A stretch of DNA of 64,000 bases, from NCBI GenBank assembly GCA_017466365.1, contig JAFTUG010000012.1:62001-126000 (forward strand), written 5' to 3'. This stretch comes from Clostridia bacterium (GTDB lineage: Bacteria > Bacillota > Clostridia > Oscillospirales > Acutalibacteraceae). The position numbers were made by a program, and so were the translations under genes. The notes below the pieces were generated by a model. That model was not told the origin of the DNA. It did no database searches and saw only the letters and a program-made list of their open reading frames with translations. Positions 36,101 to 45,264 of this stretch are shown piece by piece (position 1 is the stretch's first letter; every line of letters starts with the position of its first letter).

Positions 36101-36294
36101 TACCTGATTGTGATAAATGCGCCGTATGACTTTTTTGCATTCGACATATACTCGATACGCCTTCGTGCGAGAAAAAAGCCATCCGTCATCATTTCTCAAA
36201 AATCATTTTATCAATCCCTATAAATAAAAATTCCAATCATTTTCTGTTGTTATTTTCCGTCAGTAAGGAAAACTTATAAACGGGAGATGATAAC

Positions 36295-36453
36295 ATGGAT
36301 AAAGAAAAAGCATGGCGAAAATTTTCAGAATCCGGCGCTGTCGGCGATTATCTTGAATTCAGAAATTGTGTCGGCGGTGCATCAGAGGTAAAACGAATTG
36401 AGAATGAATACCGACGCTCTGGTGCTGAAGGTAACGGACACGGGGGAAAGTGA
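36295..36453 (+). CDS. YqzL-like small protein upstream of recO
   Basis: 52 residues (start MDKEKAWRKFSESGAVGDYL) with GGGAGATGATAAC before the ATG. Firmicutes often carry a tiny YqzL-type gene with a similar WxxFxxTGxxxxYL pattern between era and recO, which fits both position and sequence. It overlaps the recO start by about 50 bases in another frame. No function is known. Confidence 0.65.
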   Translation: MDKEKAWRKFSESGAVGDYLEFRNCVGGASEVKRIENEYRRSGAEGNGHGGK

Positions 36454-37126
36454 CCGCCTCGTTACCCTTTTAACCTCCGAATACGGGGTTATGAGAGCTT
36501 TTGCAAACAGAGCAAAAAAAATAAACAGCCGTATGCACGGCGCAACTCAGTCCCTATGCTACGGAGATTTTTCAATCTACAAAAGCAGGGACAGCTACAT
36601 AATTGACGATGCGGTTGCGAAGGAGGTATTCTTCGGACTGCGTGAGGATATCGAAAAGCTTTCTCTGGCGCAGTATTTCTGCGCTCTTGCAATGGAGCTT
36701 GCACCTGAAACGGAGCCTGCAAGGGATTATTTGCGAGTGACCCTGAATTCCATGCATTTGCTTGAAACGGGCAGACGCTCCAATTATTTTTTAAAAGCCG
36801 TTACGGAGCTTAAGTTTATGATTTTTTCGGGATTTATGCCCGATTTAACCGCTTGTGCGGGCTGCGGCTGTGAGCCCGAAGGCGAAATGTATTTTAATAT
36901 CACCGACGGCTGTGTTTACTGCAAAAAATGCGGTAACGGCGAAAAAATAAATGCAACCGTTTTTGCCGCAATGCGGCATGTTTGCGCAAATCCCATAGAG
37001 AGAATGTATTCTTTCTCTCTGCCTGCCGAGGATGAAAAGCGCTTTGCCCAGGTCTGCGAAAAGTTCCTTCTTTTACAGACGGGAAAGAGATTCAAGGCGC
37101 TTGAATTTTATAAATCATTATTCTAA
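36404..37126 (+). CDS. recO: DNA repair protein RecO
   Basis: 240 residues from the ATG at 36404; a TTG two codons upstream is better spaced from AGAGG and is an alternative. The N-terminal OB fold shows DALVLKVTDTGESDRLVTLLTSEYG, and a four-Cys zinc finger follows (CAGCGCEPEGEMYFNITDG then CVYCKKC). RecO loads RecA with RecF and RecR. Confidence 0.93.
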   Translation: MNTDALVLKVTDTGESDRLVTLLTSEYGVMRAFANRAKKINSRMHGATQSLCYGDFSIYKSRDSYIIDDAVAKEVFFGLREDIEKLSLAQYFCALAMELAPETEPARDYLRVTLNSMHLLETGRRSNYFLKAVTELKFMIFSGFMPDLTACAGCGCEPEGEMYFNITDGCVYCKKCGNGEKINATVFAAMRHVCANPIERMYSFSLPAEDEKRFAQVCEKFLLLQTGKRFKALEFYKSLF

Positions 37127-37146
37127 ACACGAAAGGAACTGTGAAA

Positions 37147-38751
37147 ATGAAACAAGGATTTCTTCACAAATTGTTCGGAACAACTCCGGGCAAAGGCGTT
37201 CAGCCTAAAGAGGCTATTGCTTACAGCATAGCCGGCTTCGGTCAGAATTTTATCTGTACCATCATCGGCTCTTACATAACCGTGTTTATGACCGATGCTC
37301 TTCTTTTCGGCGCTGACGGTGTTATGGTCGGAAGCCTTAAAGGTGCAACAGCTGTTGCTATCCTTATGCTTGGTGCCCGTATTTTTGATGCTTTCAATGA
37401 CCCCATTATGGGTTCTGTTGTTGACAAAACCCGAACAAAGTGGGGCAAATGCCGTCCTTATCTCAAGTGGATGGCGATTCCGATCGGCATTATGACGATT
37501 CTTTGCTTCCTTCCCGTTTTCAGTGCAGAAAATGTTTATAACGGCACACAGACTTCACTTGTATTTGCCGTAATCGGTACTATCTATGTTATCTGGTCTG
37601 TTTTCTACACGGTTGCCGATGTTCCTTACTGGGGACTTTCGACATGCCTTACCAACAACACGGTAACAAGAGGTAACATTCTCACCGTTGCCCGTATGTT
37701 CTGCACAGTCGGCGCAGGAATTGTTACTGTATTTCTTCCCATGATTACAGGTGCGCTCACATCAAAGTTCAAGTATACTGCTGATGATATCGCTCTTATC
37801 CTTACGGATAAGGCTGAAGCAGTTGCAAACATGGTTGCTAACCAGGGCGTAACCGCAGAAGAAGCTGCCATGACTTTTGTCGGAACAGTAAGAAGCGGAA
37901 TGGAAATAGCAAACGCCGATACACTTAAGTGGTCTTATTTTATAGCGGCTGTTGTTCTTGTTGTTGCTGCTATTCCCATGTTCTTCTACGGCTTCAAGAA
38001 TACACAGGAACGCTTCACATCAGACGAAAATCCTCCCTCATTCGGACATAACCTCAAGCTCCTCTTTAAGAACAAAGAGCTTCTTCTCATTGTTCTTTCA
38101 GGCATTCTCGGCGGTGCAAGAATGGTTTATTCTTACACAGGCGGTCTTTACTTTGCAAAGTATGTCCTTCAGAACGAAGGTCTTTACGGCATCATAACTC
38201 TTCTTGTTGTTCCCGGCGGACTTGTTGCATCAATCCTTGTTCCCTGGATGTCAAAGAAATTCACAAAGAAATGGTCATATATCGCAGTTCATCTCTTCGG
38301 CGGTGTTGTAATGGCGGTTATGTATTTCGTAGGCTACGATGCACCGTGGAAAATGGTTATCTGCGCTATCGGTCTTGTTCTTCTCGGTATTCCCCAGGGT
38401 GTTAACAACATTATTACATATGCTATGATCGGTGATACCGTTGACTATCTTGAATGGAAAACAGGCGAAAGAGGCGAAGGCATCTGCTTTGCTATGCAGA
38501 CTCTTATCAATAAGATCGGTATGGCAGTCGGCGCATTTATAGGCGTTCTTTCAATGAGCATTGCAGGCATCAATGCAAGAACCTATGAAGTTGAAAATCC
38601 TGACGCACTTTGGAATGTTCTTATCATCTCGGGTATTATAAGTATGTTTGCCTGCGCAGTTCCCATGTTCTTCTACACAATCACAGAGAAGAGACAGGCA
38701 GAAATGGTTGCTGAAATCGAAGCAAGAAAAGCTGCCACAGCAAAGAAATAA
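37147..38751 (+). CDS. GPH-family (MelB-like) sugar:cation symporter
   Basis: 534 residues; the ATG at 37147 has AAAGGA nine bases upstream, whereas the GTG at 37141 is too close. Twelve membrane helices of the glycoside-pentoside-hexuronide family, with ARIFDAFNDPIMGSVVDKTRTKWGKCRPYL, VADVPYWGLSTCLT and the late MIGDTVDYLEWKTGERGEG motif. The transported sugar is unknown; no hydrolase is directly adjacent. Confidence 0.92.
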   Translation: MKQGFLHKLFGTTPGKGVQPKEAIAYSIAGFGQNFICTIIGSYITVFMTDALLFGADGVMVGSLKGATAVAILMLGARIFDAFNDPIMGSVVDKTRTKWGKCRPYLKWMAIPIGIMTILCFLPVFSAENVYNGTQTSLVFAVIGTIYVIWSVFYTVADVPYWGLSTCLTNNTVTRGNILTVARMFCTVGAGIVTVFLPMITGALTSKFKYTADDIALILTDKAEAVANMVANQGVTAEEAAMTFVGTVRSGMEIANADTLKWSYFIAAVVLVVAAIPMFFYGFKNTQERFTSDENPPSFGHNLKLLFKNKELLLIVLSGILGGARMVYSYTGGLYFAKYVLQNEGLYGIITLLVVPGGLVASILVPWMSKKFTKKWSYIAVHLFGGVVMAVMYFVGYDAPWKMVICAIGLVLLGIPQGVNNIITYAMIGDTVDYLEWKTGERGEGICFAMQTLINKIGMAVGAFIGVLSMSIAGINARTYEVENPDALWNVLIISGIISMFACAVPMFFYTITEKRQAEMVAEIEARKAATAKK

Positions 38752-38775
38752 GTGAATTTGAAAAGAGGGTTTAAG

Positions 38776-39357
38776 GTGAAAACACAGACTGTACTTCCTG
38801 AAAACTACTCAAAAATATTTGATATAGACCTTAAAGAGAATAAGAAGATGGCAGCAATCGTTAATGTCGGTGCGGTTGCCATTGCGGTTGTTATGGTTCT
38901 TGTTGCCATGAGGTTTCATTCAATCGGAATGCTTTTTGAAATGTCGGACGGCTTCGGTGCGTATATTGCAAGGTTTGTAACCGTAATGCTCGGAAGCCTT
39001 GCATACATAATTATCCATGAGCTTGTTCACGGATTTTTTATGAAGCGATTCAGCGGAATGAAGCCAAAATACGGCCACACCTTTGTTTATGCTTATGCAG
39101 GCAGTGAGGCGTATTTTAACAAGCGTGACTATATAATAATTGCCCTTTCTCCGATTGTTATTCTCGGAATTGTTATTGCAATCATAAATGCACTTGTTCC
39201 CGAAACATGGTTCTGGGTAATATATTTTATTCAGATTTGCAATATTTCGGGTGCTGCAGGGGATTTGTATGTTACCGCAAAGCTTCTTAAGCAGCCTGCG
39301 GATATATTGGTAAATGATTCCGGTGTTGCAATGCAGGTCTATGCACCCGAAAAATAA
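38776..39357 (+). CDS. DUF3267 membrane protein with a zinc-protease-like motif
   Basis: 193 residues from a GTG at 38776, supported by AGAGGG six bases upstream; the GTG directly after the transporter stop has no such site. Four to five membrane helices; IIHELVHGFFMKRF contains an HExxH motif and a later NISGAAGDLY may supply the third ligand, as in the DUF3267 family. Peptidase activity is not proven for the family. Co-transcribed with the GPH transporter. Confidence 0.82.
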   Translation: MKTQTVLPENYSKIFDIDLKENKKMAAIVNVGAVAIAVVMVLVAMRFHSIGMLFEMSDGFGAYIARFVTVMLGSLAYIIIHELVHGFFMKRFSGMKPKYGHTFVYAYAGSEAYFNKRDYIIIALSPIVILGIVIAIINALVPETWFWVIYFIQICNISGAAGDLYVTAKLLKQPADILVNDSGVAMQVYAPEK

Positions 39358-39364
39358 CAAACAG

Positions 39365-39391
39365 CCCGCTGAAAGATTTTCTTTCGGCGGG
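39365..39391 (+). terminator. Terminator after the DUF3267 gene
   Basis: Stem CCCGCTGAAAG/CTTTCGGCGGG followed by TATTTTTAC. Confidence 0.85.
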
Positions 39392-39469
39392 TATTTTTAC
39401 GCAAAAACATATTGAGATTTATTTAAAATAATGATATAATATCATAAATATGTGCTTTGAGGTGAAAGA

Positions 39470-40609
39470 ATGAAGAACAGACAGGCGGCGTTTCAAATAG
39501 CAACCGTTTTTGTTTCTGCGCTGATTATTCTTTTCTCATATATGTATATAGTCGGCAACGGAACTATTTTTAAAGGTAATCTTGACGGCGAAATAATAAA
39601 AGCCCGTGTTATTCGTGTTACGGATGTTGATGTTCAGAATGTCAGCGGAGAGAGCGAATTTATTACGGTAAAATTTAAGGCGCAGGCGCTCAATACGGAT
39701 TTGAGAGGGAAAACGGTTGAAGCGGTTCAGGAAATTGATAAATCCTATGCTTTCAGTCCCAGGCAGGTTGAGGAAAACGATAAAATCCTGATTGACAGCT
39801 ATGTTCAGAACGGCGAGCAATTTTATTATTTCGGCGATTTTGTCAGGATAACTCCGCTTATCTGGCTTCTTGTTATTTTCTGTGTTTTAATTGTTGTATT
39901 TGCAAAAATGCAGGGACTCAAAACCGTTGTTTCTCTTGGATTTACCTGCCTTTCTGTTTTTATAGTTCTAATCCCCGCCATTCTCAACGGTCATAACATC
40001 TATTTATGGTCAATACTTGTTTGTGTATTTATAACCGTTATGACCCTTTGTTTAATAAGCGGATTTAACGTCAAGGCTTTGTGTGCAGGCATAGGCTGTA
40101 TCTGCGGTGTCCTTTGTTCGGGACTGATAACCCTGATTATGGATATATTCCTAAATATGACGGGTCTTATTGAAGAAGAATCAATATATCTTGTTCAGCT
40201 TTATCCCGATAATCCGATAAATCTGAAAGCTATTATCTTTGCCATGATAATTGTCGGTGCGGTAGGTGCTGTAATGGACGTATCAATGTCGATTTCATCA
40301 TCGCTTTATGAATTACGCATAAAATCTCCGTCGATAAAACCCAAGACGCTTATGAAATCGGGCTTTACAATCGGCAGGGATATGATGGGCACAATGGCAA
40401 ATACCCTTATTCTTGCCTATATCGGAAGCTCGCTGACGAGCGTACTTCTTCTTGTTGCATACAACGCAAGCATCGAGCAGGTTATAAACAGAGAAATCAT
40501 AATTGCCGAAATTCTCCAGGCTCTTGCCGGAAGCATGGGTATGCTTCTTACTCTGCCTCTGACAAGTGCAATCTGTTCTGTTATATATTACGGTAAGGAG
40601 GAAAAATAA
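39470..40609 (+). CDS. YibE/F-family membrane protein
   Basis: 379 residues with about eight membrane helices. One N-terminal helix leads to an outside domain of about 80 residues, and the YibE/F membrane core follows (GLKTVVSLGFTCLSVFIVLIPA, VDVSMSISSSLYEL-like region and GRDMMGTMANTLILAYIG). Function is unknown in the family. It overlaps the aldolase start by one base (TAATG), so the three genes 39470-42479 form one operon. Confidence 0.85.
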   Translation: MKNRQAAFQIATVFVSALIILFSYMYIVGNGTIFKGNLDGEIIKARVIRVTDVDVQNVSGESEFITVKFKAQALNTDLRGKTVEAVQEIDKSYAFSPRQVEENDKILIDSYVQNGEQFYYFGDFVRITPLIWLLVIFCVLIVVFAKMQGLKTVVSLGFTCLSVFIVLIPAILNGHNIYLWSILVCVFITVMTLCLISGFNVKALCAGIGCICGVLCSGLITLIMDIFLNMTGLIEEESIYLVQLYPDNPINLKAIIFAMIIVGAVGAVMDVSMSISSSLYELRIKSPSIKPKTLMKSGFTIGRDMMGTMANTLILAYIGSSLTSVLLLVAYNASIEQVINREIIIAEILQALAGSMGMLLTLPLTSAICSVIYYGKEEK

Positions 40610-41454
40610 TGCCTCTTGTAAAAATGAGCACCCTTCTTAATGAAGCAAGGGAGGGCGGTTATGCCGTCGGCAGCTTCAGTGTTTCCAACATGGAAATGGT
40701 ACTCGGCGTGTTAAAAGCTGTTGAGGAAACAAAAAGTCCCGCCATTCTGCAGATAGCGGAGGTAAGACTCAATCATTCGCCCCTTGAAATCATCGGACCG
40801 CTTATGGTTGCAGCGGCAAGGAATTGCTCAATGCCCGTTGCCGTTCATTTTGACCACGGCAAAACAACCGAAAAAATAAAGCAGGCACTCGATATCGGTT
40901 TTACAAGCGTCATGCTCGACGGCTCACATCTTCCGTTTGAGGAAAATGCAGAAATAACCGCTGCAACAAAGCTTCTTGCACAGAAATATGATGCCGACTG
41001 CGAGGGTGAAATCGGCTGTGTCGGAGGAAGCGAAGACGGAAGTGAGGATATCGCAATCAACTGTACTTCACCCGTTCAGGCTCTTGAATTCTATAAGAAA
41101 ACGAATGTTGATGCACTCGCCGTTGCCATAGGGAATGCCCACGGCAACTATAAGCAGGCACCGAAGCTTCGTTTTGACATTCTCGAAGAAACGGCAAAGC
41201 TTGTGAAAGCACCTCTTGTTCTTCACGGAGGAACAGGTATTCTTCCCGAGGATTTCAGAAAATGCATAAAGCTCGGAATAAATAAGATAAATATTGCAAC
41301 CGCAACCTTTGACAGCGTTGAAAAATCAGTCAGAACAGCCTATGAAAACGGCGCAATAAATGGCTATTACGATTTGCAGACCGCCGAGGTTGAGGGTGCA
41401 TATCATAACGCAATCAAACATATAGAAATATTCGGATGTTCCATGAAAGGATGA
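40609..41454 (+). CDS. Class II ketose-bisphosphate aldolase (FbaA/IolJ type)
   Basis: 281 residues. Zinc ligands and motifs of class II aldolases are present: VAVHFDHGKTTEKIKQALDIGFTSVMLDGS, EGEIGCVGGSEDG, GNAHGNYKQAPKL and LHGGTGI. The next gene is an IolC-like kinase, so the substrate may be 2-deoxy-5-keto-D-gluconate 6-phosphate (IolJ role) rather than fructose 1,6-bisphosphate. No other iol gene is nearby, so this stays an inference. Confidence 0.85.
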   Translation: MPLVKMSTLLNEAREGGYAVGSFSVSNMEMVLGVLKAVEETKSPAILQIAEVRLNHSPLEIIGPLMVAAARNCSMPVAVHFDHGKTTEKIKQALDIGFTSVMLDGSHLPFEENAEITAATKLLAQKYDADCEGEIGCVGGSEDGSEDIAINCTSPVQALEFYKKTNVDALAVAIGNAHGNYKQAPKLRFDILEETAKLVKAPLVLHGGTGILPEDFRKCIKLGINKINIATATFDSVEKSVRTAYENGAINGYYDLQTAEVEGAYHNAIKHIEIFGCSMKG

Positions 41455-41459
41455 ATAAA

Positions 41460-42479
41460 ATGAGCTATATTAATTTTGACAAATCAAAACCCCTTGACGT
41501 AATCCCCATCGGCAGAATTGCCATTGACTTTAACCCCACGGATATGAATATGCCTCTTTCCGAGAGCAGTAATTTCAATAAGTATGTAGGCGGTTCACCC
41601 GCAAATATCGCTGTCGGTCTTGCAAGACTCGGTGCAAAGTGCGGCTTTATCGCAAGAGTTTCCGATGATCAGTTCGGTGACTATGTTGAAAATTATTTTA
41701 AGAACGACGGTATTGATGTTTCCCACGTTTTCAGATGCGAAAACGGCGAAAATCTCGGCCTTACATTTACCGAAATCCTCAGTCCCACACAGAGCAGTAT
41801 TCTTATGTACCGCGAAGGTGTTGCAGACCTTCAGGTTTGCGTTGACGATGTTGACGAGGAATATATAAAGCAGGCAAAGGCTGTTGTTATTTCGGGCACC
41901 GCTCTTTGTGCAAGTCCCTCAAGAGAAGCGGCTCTCAAAACTCTTTTCCTTGCAAAGAAAAACGGCGTTGTAGTTATCTTTGATATTGACTACAGAAGCT
42001 ATACATGGAAGAATAAGGATGAAATTTCTCTTTATTATTCGATCGCTGCAAAGAACAGTGATATCGTTCTCGGTTCAAGAGAAGAATTTGACCTCACCGA
42101 AGCTGTTGAAGGTGTTTGTGCAAGCGACGAAGACTCTGCGGCTCGTTGGTTCTCCTACGGCAATAAAATCGTTATCATCAAGCACGGTAAGGAAGGTTCG
42201 GTTGCATATCTTGACGACGGCTCGGCATATAAAGTTAAACCTTTCCCCGTAAAGATGCTTAAAGGCTTCGGCGGCGGCGACGGCTATGCATCCGCATTTA
42301 TCTATTCTCTCCTTAACGGTAAGAGCGTTCCCGATGCACTTGAATTTGCAACCGCATCCGCATCAATGCTCGTTTCGGCACACAGCTGCTCAGCTGCTAT
42401 GCCCTCTGCAGAAGCCGTTCAGGAATTCATCGACAAAACCAAACCCACATCAGGCGAAGTTATTGAGAAAATCAAATAA
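41460..42479 (+). CDS. iolC: 5-dehydro-2-deoxygluconokinase-like PfkB kinase
   Basis: 339 residues from the ATG at 41460 (AAAGGATGAATAAA upstream). PfkB motifs: YVGGSPANIAVGLARLGAKCG and the ATP/catalytic site KGFGGGDGYASAF, where the general-base Asp is kept although GAGD has become GGGD. DIDYRSYTW matches IolC closely. It would phosphorylate 5-dehydro-2-deoxygluconate, feeding the aldolase encoded just before. Confidence 0.82.
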   Translation: MSYINFDKSKPLDVIPIGRIAIDFNPTDMNMPLSESSNFNKYVGGSPANIAVGLARLGAKCGFIARVSDDQFGDYVENYFKNDGIDVSHVFRCENGENLGLTFTEILSPTQSSILMYREGVADLQVCVDDVDEEYIKQAKAVVISGTALCASPSREAALKTLFLAKKNGVVVIFDIDYRSYTWKNKDEISLYYSIAAKNSDIVLGSREEFDLTEAVEGVCASDEDSAARWFSYGNKIVIIKHGKEGSVAYLDDGSAYKVKPFPVKMLKGFGGGDGYASAFIYSLLNGKSVPDALEFATASASMLVSAHSCSAAMPSAEAVQEFIDKTKPTSGEVIEKIK

Positions 42480-42483
42480 TAAA

Positions 42484-42503
42484 AAGGGTGCTTATGCACC
42501 CTT
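42484..42503 (+). terminator. Terminator between iolC and tRNA-Arg
   Basis: Stem AAGGGTGC/GCACCCTT with a 4-base loop followed by ATATTT. Confidence 0.75.
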
Positions 42504-42509
42504 ATATTT

Positions 42510-42586
42510 CCGCCCGTGGCGCAGTTGGATAACGCAGCAGATTCCGATTCTGAAGAACGGGGGTTCAAATCCCTTCGGGCGGGCCA
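42510..42586 (+). tRNA. tRNA-Arg (anticodon CCG)
   Basis: 77 bases with encoded CCA. Acceptor stem CCGCCCG/CGGGCGG is perfect, the T loop reads TTCAAAT, and the anticodon loop TTCCGAT (anticodon 42544-42546) decodes CGG. Two positions do not pair: C13 with A22 in the D stem and G27 with A43 in the anticodon stem. Confidence 0.93.
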
Positions 42587-42661
42587 AAGTTAAATGTCCA
42601 TGCTTTGCGTGGGCATTTTGTTTTTTGCACAGATAGTGTTTCTGTCAGTTTTATTGATATA

Positions 42662-42690
42662 TTGATTTTTTGGCTGAAATACTGTATAGT
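42662..42690 (+). promoter_or_regulatory. Promoter of the crystallin-Vps62 gene
   Basis: TTGATT (42662-42667), 17-base spacer, TATAGT (42685-42690). Confidence 0.6.
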
Positions 42691-42713
42691 TAAATTGAGA
42701 AAGGAGAATGAAA

Positions 42714-43949
42714 ATGAAAAAAGCGTTAAAAATTATGTTAACGGTTACTGTGCTTATAGCCGTTATCATATTGGCAGGGCTTTCTGCAAATGCGTTAAGC
42801 TTTGCTCCGGATTTGCAATATCAGACCGAAAGTACGGTTACCCTTTGGAGCGAAAAAGAGTATGAAGGTGAGAGTAAAAAGCTTGGAATAGGTGAGTATC
42901 CGTCTGTTAATTTCAAAGTTTCAAGCATAACAGTTCCTCAAGAATATGTGGTTTATGCTTATTCGGAAGACAATTTCGGCGGCGATGAATATTTCCTGAA
43001 TGACAGTGTTGATAAGCTGTTCAGTATCAATATTCATAACGGAATTACATGTTATAAGAATTTCAAAAGTTTTAAAGTGGGGCTTATTGAAAGTGAACCT
43101 GTTGATATTACCGAGCTTGATGATGCAAAGAAGAATCGGATAATGACCGATTATGCACCGCGCATTCATATGGCGCAGGGAGACCCTTATGAAGCTGTAT
43201 CAATGGATTGGACATTTGAGCATTTTGAGCGTGTTATGGATTCCGACGGTAAGTCACGCATTGTTATGAAAGAAAAAATCGACGGACCGTTTGATATTTG
43301 CGAAACCTTTTACGGTGAGCAGGAAACGGCAGCTGCATATGCCTTTTGGGTTGAAAAGGATAATAATTATATAGATATTGTATATTTTATATACTGTTCC
43401 TACGACAGCGGAAAATATATATGGCTTGTAAATAGTATGGTCGGCGGACACCCAGGGGATTGGGAGCATTTCACCTTAAGGTTTTTAACATATGAGGAAA
43501 ACGGCAAAAAATATATGCGTCCCGTAAAAACAGCCTTTGCTGCACATACCTTTGCCGAGATCGAAACCTGGGAAGATCTGGAAATGTATGATGATACCCA
43601 TTGCACAATATATTGTGCGGCAGGTACGCACGGCTTATATCCTCATACCGGCACATATGTTTATATGAATTTGATTGTTGTGCAGCTTAAGGATGTATGC
43701 TCTGAAGGAGAAGTTTGGGATCTTTGGATGCCTGAAAAGCTTGAAACCTTTGAGCTTGTTCCGAAAAAGAGCTGCCGTGCACTTGCAGGCTCAAAGTGGG
43801 CGGAGGCTTTCAGTTATGATGTTGATAACCCTGACAGCCTTGCAACCCTTTATTGGGGCAATGAAGCTTCGTATCCGCCGTTTATGAACAGCGGTCCTCA
43901 AGGTCCGCAGTTTAAAACTGAAATGACAAGCAAATCCAGCTTTAAATAA
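42714..43949 (+). CDS. Secreted protein with beta/gamma-crystallin-like and Vps62-related domains
   Basis: 411 residues from the ATG at 42714, seven bases after AAGGAG; an ATG at 42708 is too close. Signal peptide 1-28. Residues 35-125 hold two Greek-key-like motifs (VTLWSEKEYEGESKKLGIGEY, then YAYSEDNFGGDEYFL) of the beta/gamma-crystallin type, often calcium-binding. The remainder matches the Vps62-related family: VGGHPGDWEHFTLRFL, YCAAGTHGLYPH and the C-terminal GPQGPQF. No enzymatic role is established. Monocistronic by position. Confidence 0.72.
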   Translation: MKKALKIMLTVTVLIAVIILAGLSANALSFAPDLQYQTESTVTLWSEKEYEGESKKLGIGEYPSVNFKVSSITVPQEYVVYAYSEDNFGGDEYFLNDSVDKLFSINIHNGITCYKNFKSFKVGLIESEPVDITELDDAKKNRIMTDYAPRIHMAQGDPYEAVSMDWTFEHFERVMDSDGKSRIVMKEKIDGPFDICETFYGEQETAAAYAFWVEKDNNYIDIVYFIYCSYDSGKYIWLVNSMVGGHPGDWEHFTLRFLTYEENGKKYMRPVKTAFAAHTFAEIETWEDLEMYDDTHCTIYCAAGTHGLYPHTGTYVYMNLIVVQLKDVCSEGEVWDLWMPEKLETFELVPKKSCRALAGSKWAEAFSYDVDNPDSLATLYWGNEASYPPFMNSGPQGPQFKTEMTSKSSFK

Positions 43950-44068
43950 TTTCAGTTTTCTGTTTAAACACATTTTGTTTATGAAATATTTACTCATTTG
44001 AAAAGCATTCTTGCTCTTTTCTCTTGGCTGTGTTAATATAATATTATCTTTTTATGGAAGGTAACGTT

Positions 44069-45232
44069 ATGAAAGATAAATCAACCATAGTTTTTACAGG
44101 TGATATCGGTTTTGACAGATATATGTACGGCAAGTGGAATGATGAGGAGCTTATTTCGGATGAAATCCTTGATTTTCTTCATTCCTCTGATCATGTTGTT
44201 GCTAATGTTGAGGGACCCGTTGCGCCCGTTGAACAGAACACAACCAAAGACGGAGTTCAACAGCTTCTTCATACCATTGACCCTGAAGCCGTTAAGGTAT
44301 TAAAAAAAATGAACGCCGATATCTGGAATATCTGCAATAATCATATCATGGATGCAGGCGAATACGGCATAAGGAAAACTCTTGAAATTGCAAGGGCAAA
44401 TAATGTTCAGACCATCGGCGCAGGCATGGATATTCACGAAGCGAGAAAACCCGTTATTCTTGATGAAGCAGGCGGAATAGGAATGTTCGGTGTCGGTTAT
44501 CAGCGTGCATGCAGAAAAGCCGATGAAAACAAAGCAGGCTGCTACAGCTGGAGCGACCTCGACGAAATTCAGAACACCATAAATGAAATAAAGGAAACCT
44601 GCCGTTGGTGCGTTGTTGTTGCTCATGCAGGCGAGGAGTTCACTCCTCTTCCGTCGCCATACACAAGAGAACGCTGTCATAAATATCTCGAAATGGGTGC
44701 GGATATCGTTGTGATGCACCATCCTCACGTACCGATGAATTATGAAACGGTAGGGGATAAGGTTATATTTTATTCGCTCGGCAATTTTATTTTTGATACC
44801 GATTATCAGCGTTCACAGTTCAACACTGAATTCGGTCTGCTTATAAAAATCAATTTCACCGAAACCGAGTTTTCATGGGAACCCATGGGGCTTGAAATAC
44901 TGAGAGATTCCGAACACGTTGTTAAAGCTGAATTGCCGAAAATTTTTGTGGATGTTCAGGAAGAAGATTATAATCTTCTTTCACCGCTTTCCGTAAAAAT
45001 GCATATTGCTGCAACAAGACGTCAGATGACTTATCTCAATCCGCAAAGATTCAAAAATGCAACCGAGGAAGAATGGGCGGAGCATTTTGCAGAGCCTTTG
45101 AGAACGGGCAGAGTGCCGGGCGAAACTCTCGATTTCTTCATTCTTTGCCCCCTTGCCGAAAAAGCAGAGGAAAATGAATGGAAGAAAAGCAAGCTTGAAG
45201 ATGTTAAGCGGTATATTTTGGAGCAGATGTAA
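44069..45232 (+). CDS. CapA-family metallophosphoesterase-like protein
   Basis: 387 residues from the ATG at 44069 (GGAAGGT upstream). The PGA_cap fold is clear: TIVFTGDIGFDRYM, VVANVEGPVAP, IWNICNNHIMDAG, VVVAHAGEEFTPLPS and DIVVMHHPHVPMNYE with VIFYSLGNFIF. CapA proteins of Bacillus act in poly-gamma-glutamate capsule synthesis, but this one has no membrane anchor and no capBC neighbours, so its role is unknown. Confidence 0.87.
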   Translation: MKDKSTIVFTGDIGFDRYMYGKWNDEELISDEILDFLHSSDHVVANVEGPVAPVEQNTTKDGVQQLLHTIDPEAVKVLKKMNADIWNICNNHIMDAGEYGIRKTLEIARANNVQTIGAGMDIHEARKPVILDEAGGIGMFGVGYQRACRKADENKAGCYSWSDLDEIQNTINEIKETCRWCVVVAHAGEEFTPLPSPYTRERCHKYLEMGADIVVMHHPHVPMNYETVGDKVIFYSLGNFIFDTDYQRSQFNTEFGLLIKINFTETEFSWEPMGLEILRDSEHVVKAELPKIFVDVQEEDYNLLSPLSVKMHIAATRRQMTYLNPQRFKNATEEEWAEHFAEPLRTGRVPGETLDFFILCPLAEKAEENEWKKSKLEDVKRYILEQM

Positions 45233-45235
45233 AAT

Positions 45236-45262
45236 AACGGGGCAGTTCAAAGCTGCCCCGTT
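45236..45262. terminator. Bidirectional terminator
   Basis: Perfect 10-bp stem AACGGGGCAG/CTGCCCCGTT between the convergent CapA-like and XRE genes; followed by AATTATTT. Confidence 0.88.
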
Positions 45263-45264
45263 AA

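Noticed and set aside
44069-45232. Poly-gamma-glutamate capsule locus
   Set aside because: Only a soluble CapA-like protein is present; capB, capC and capE are absent.
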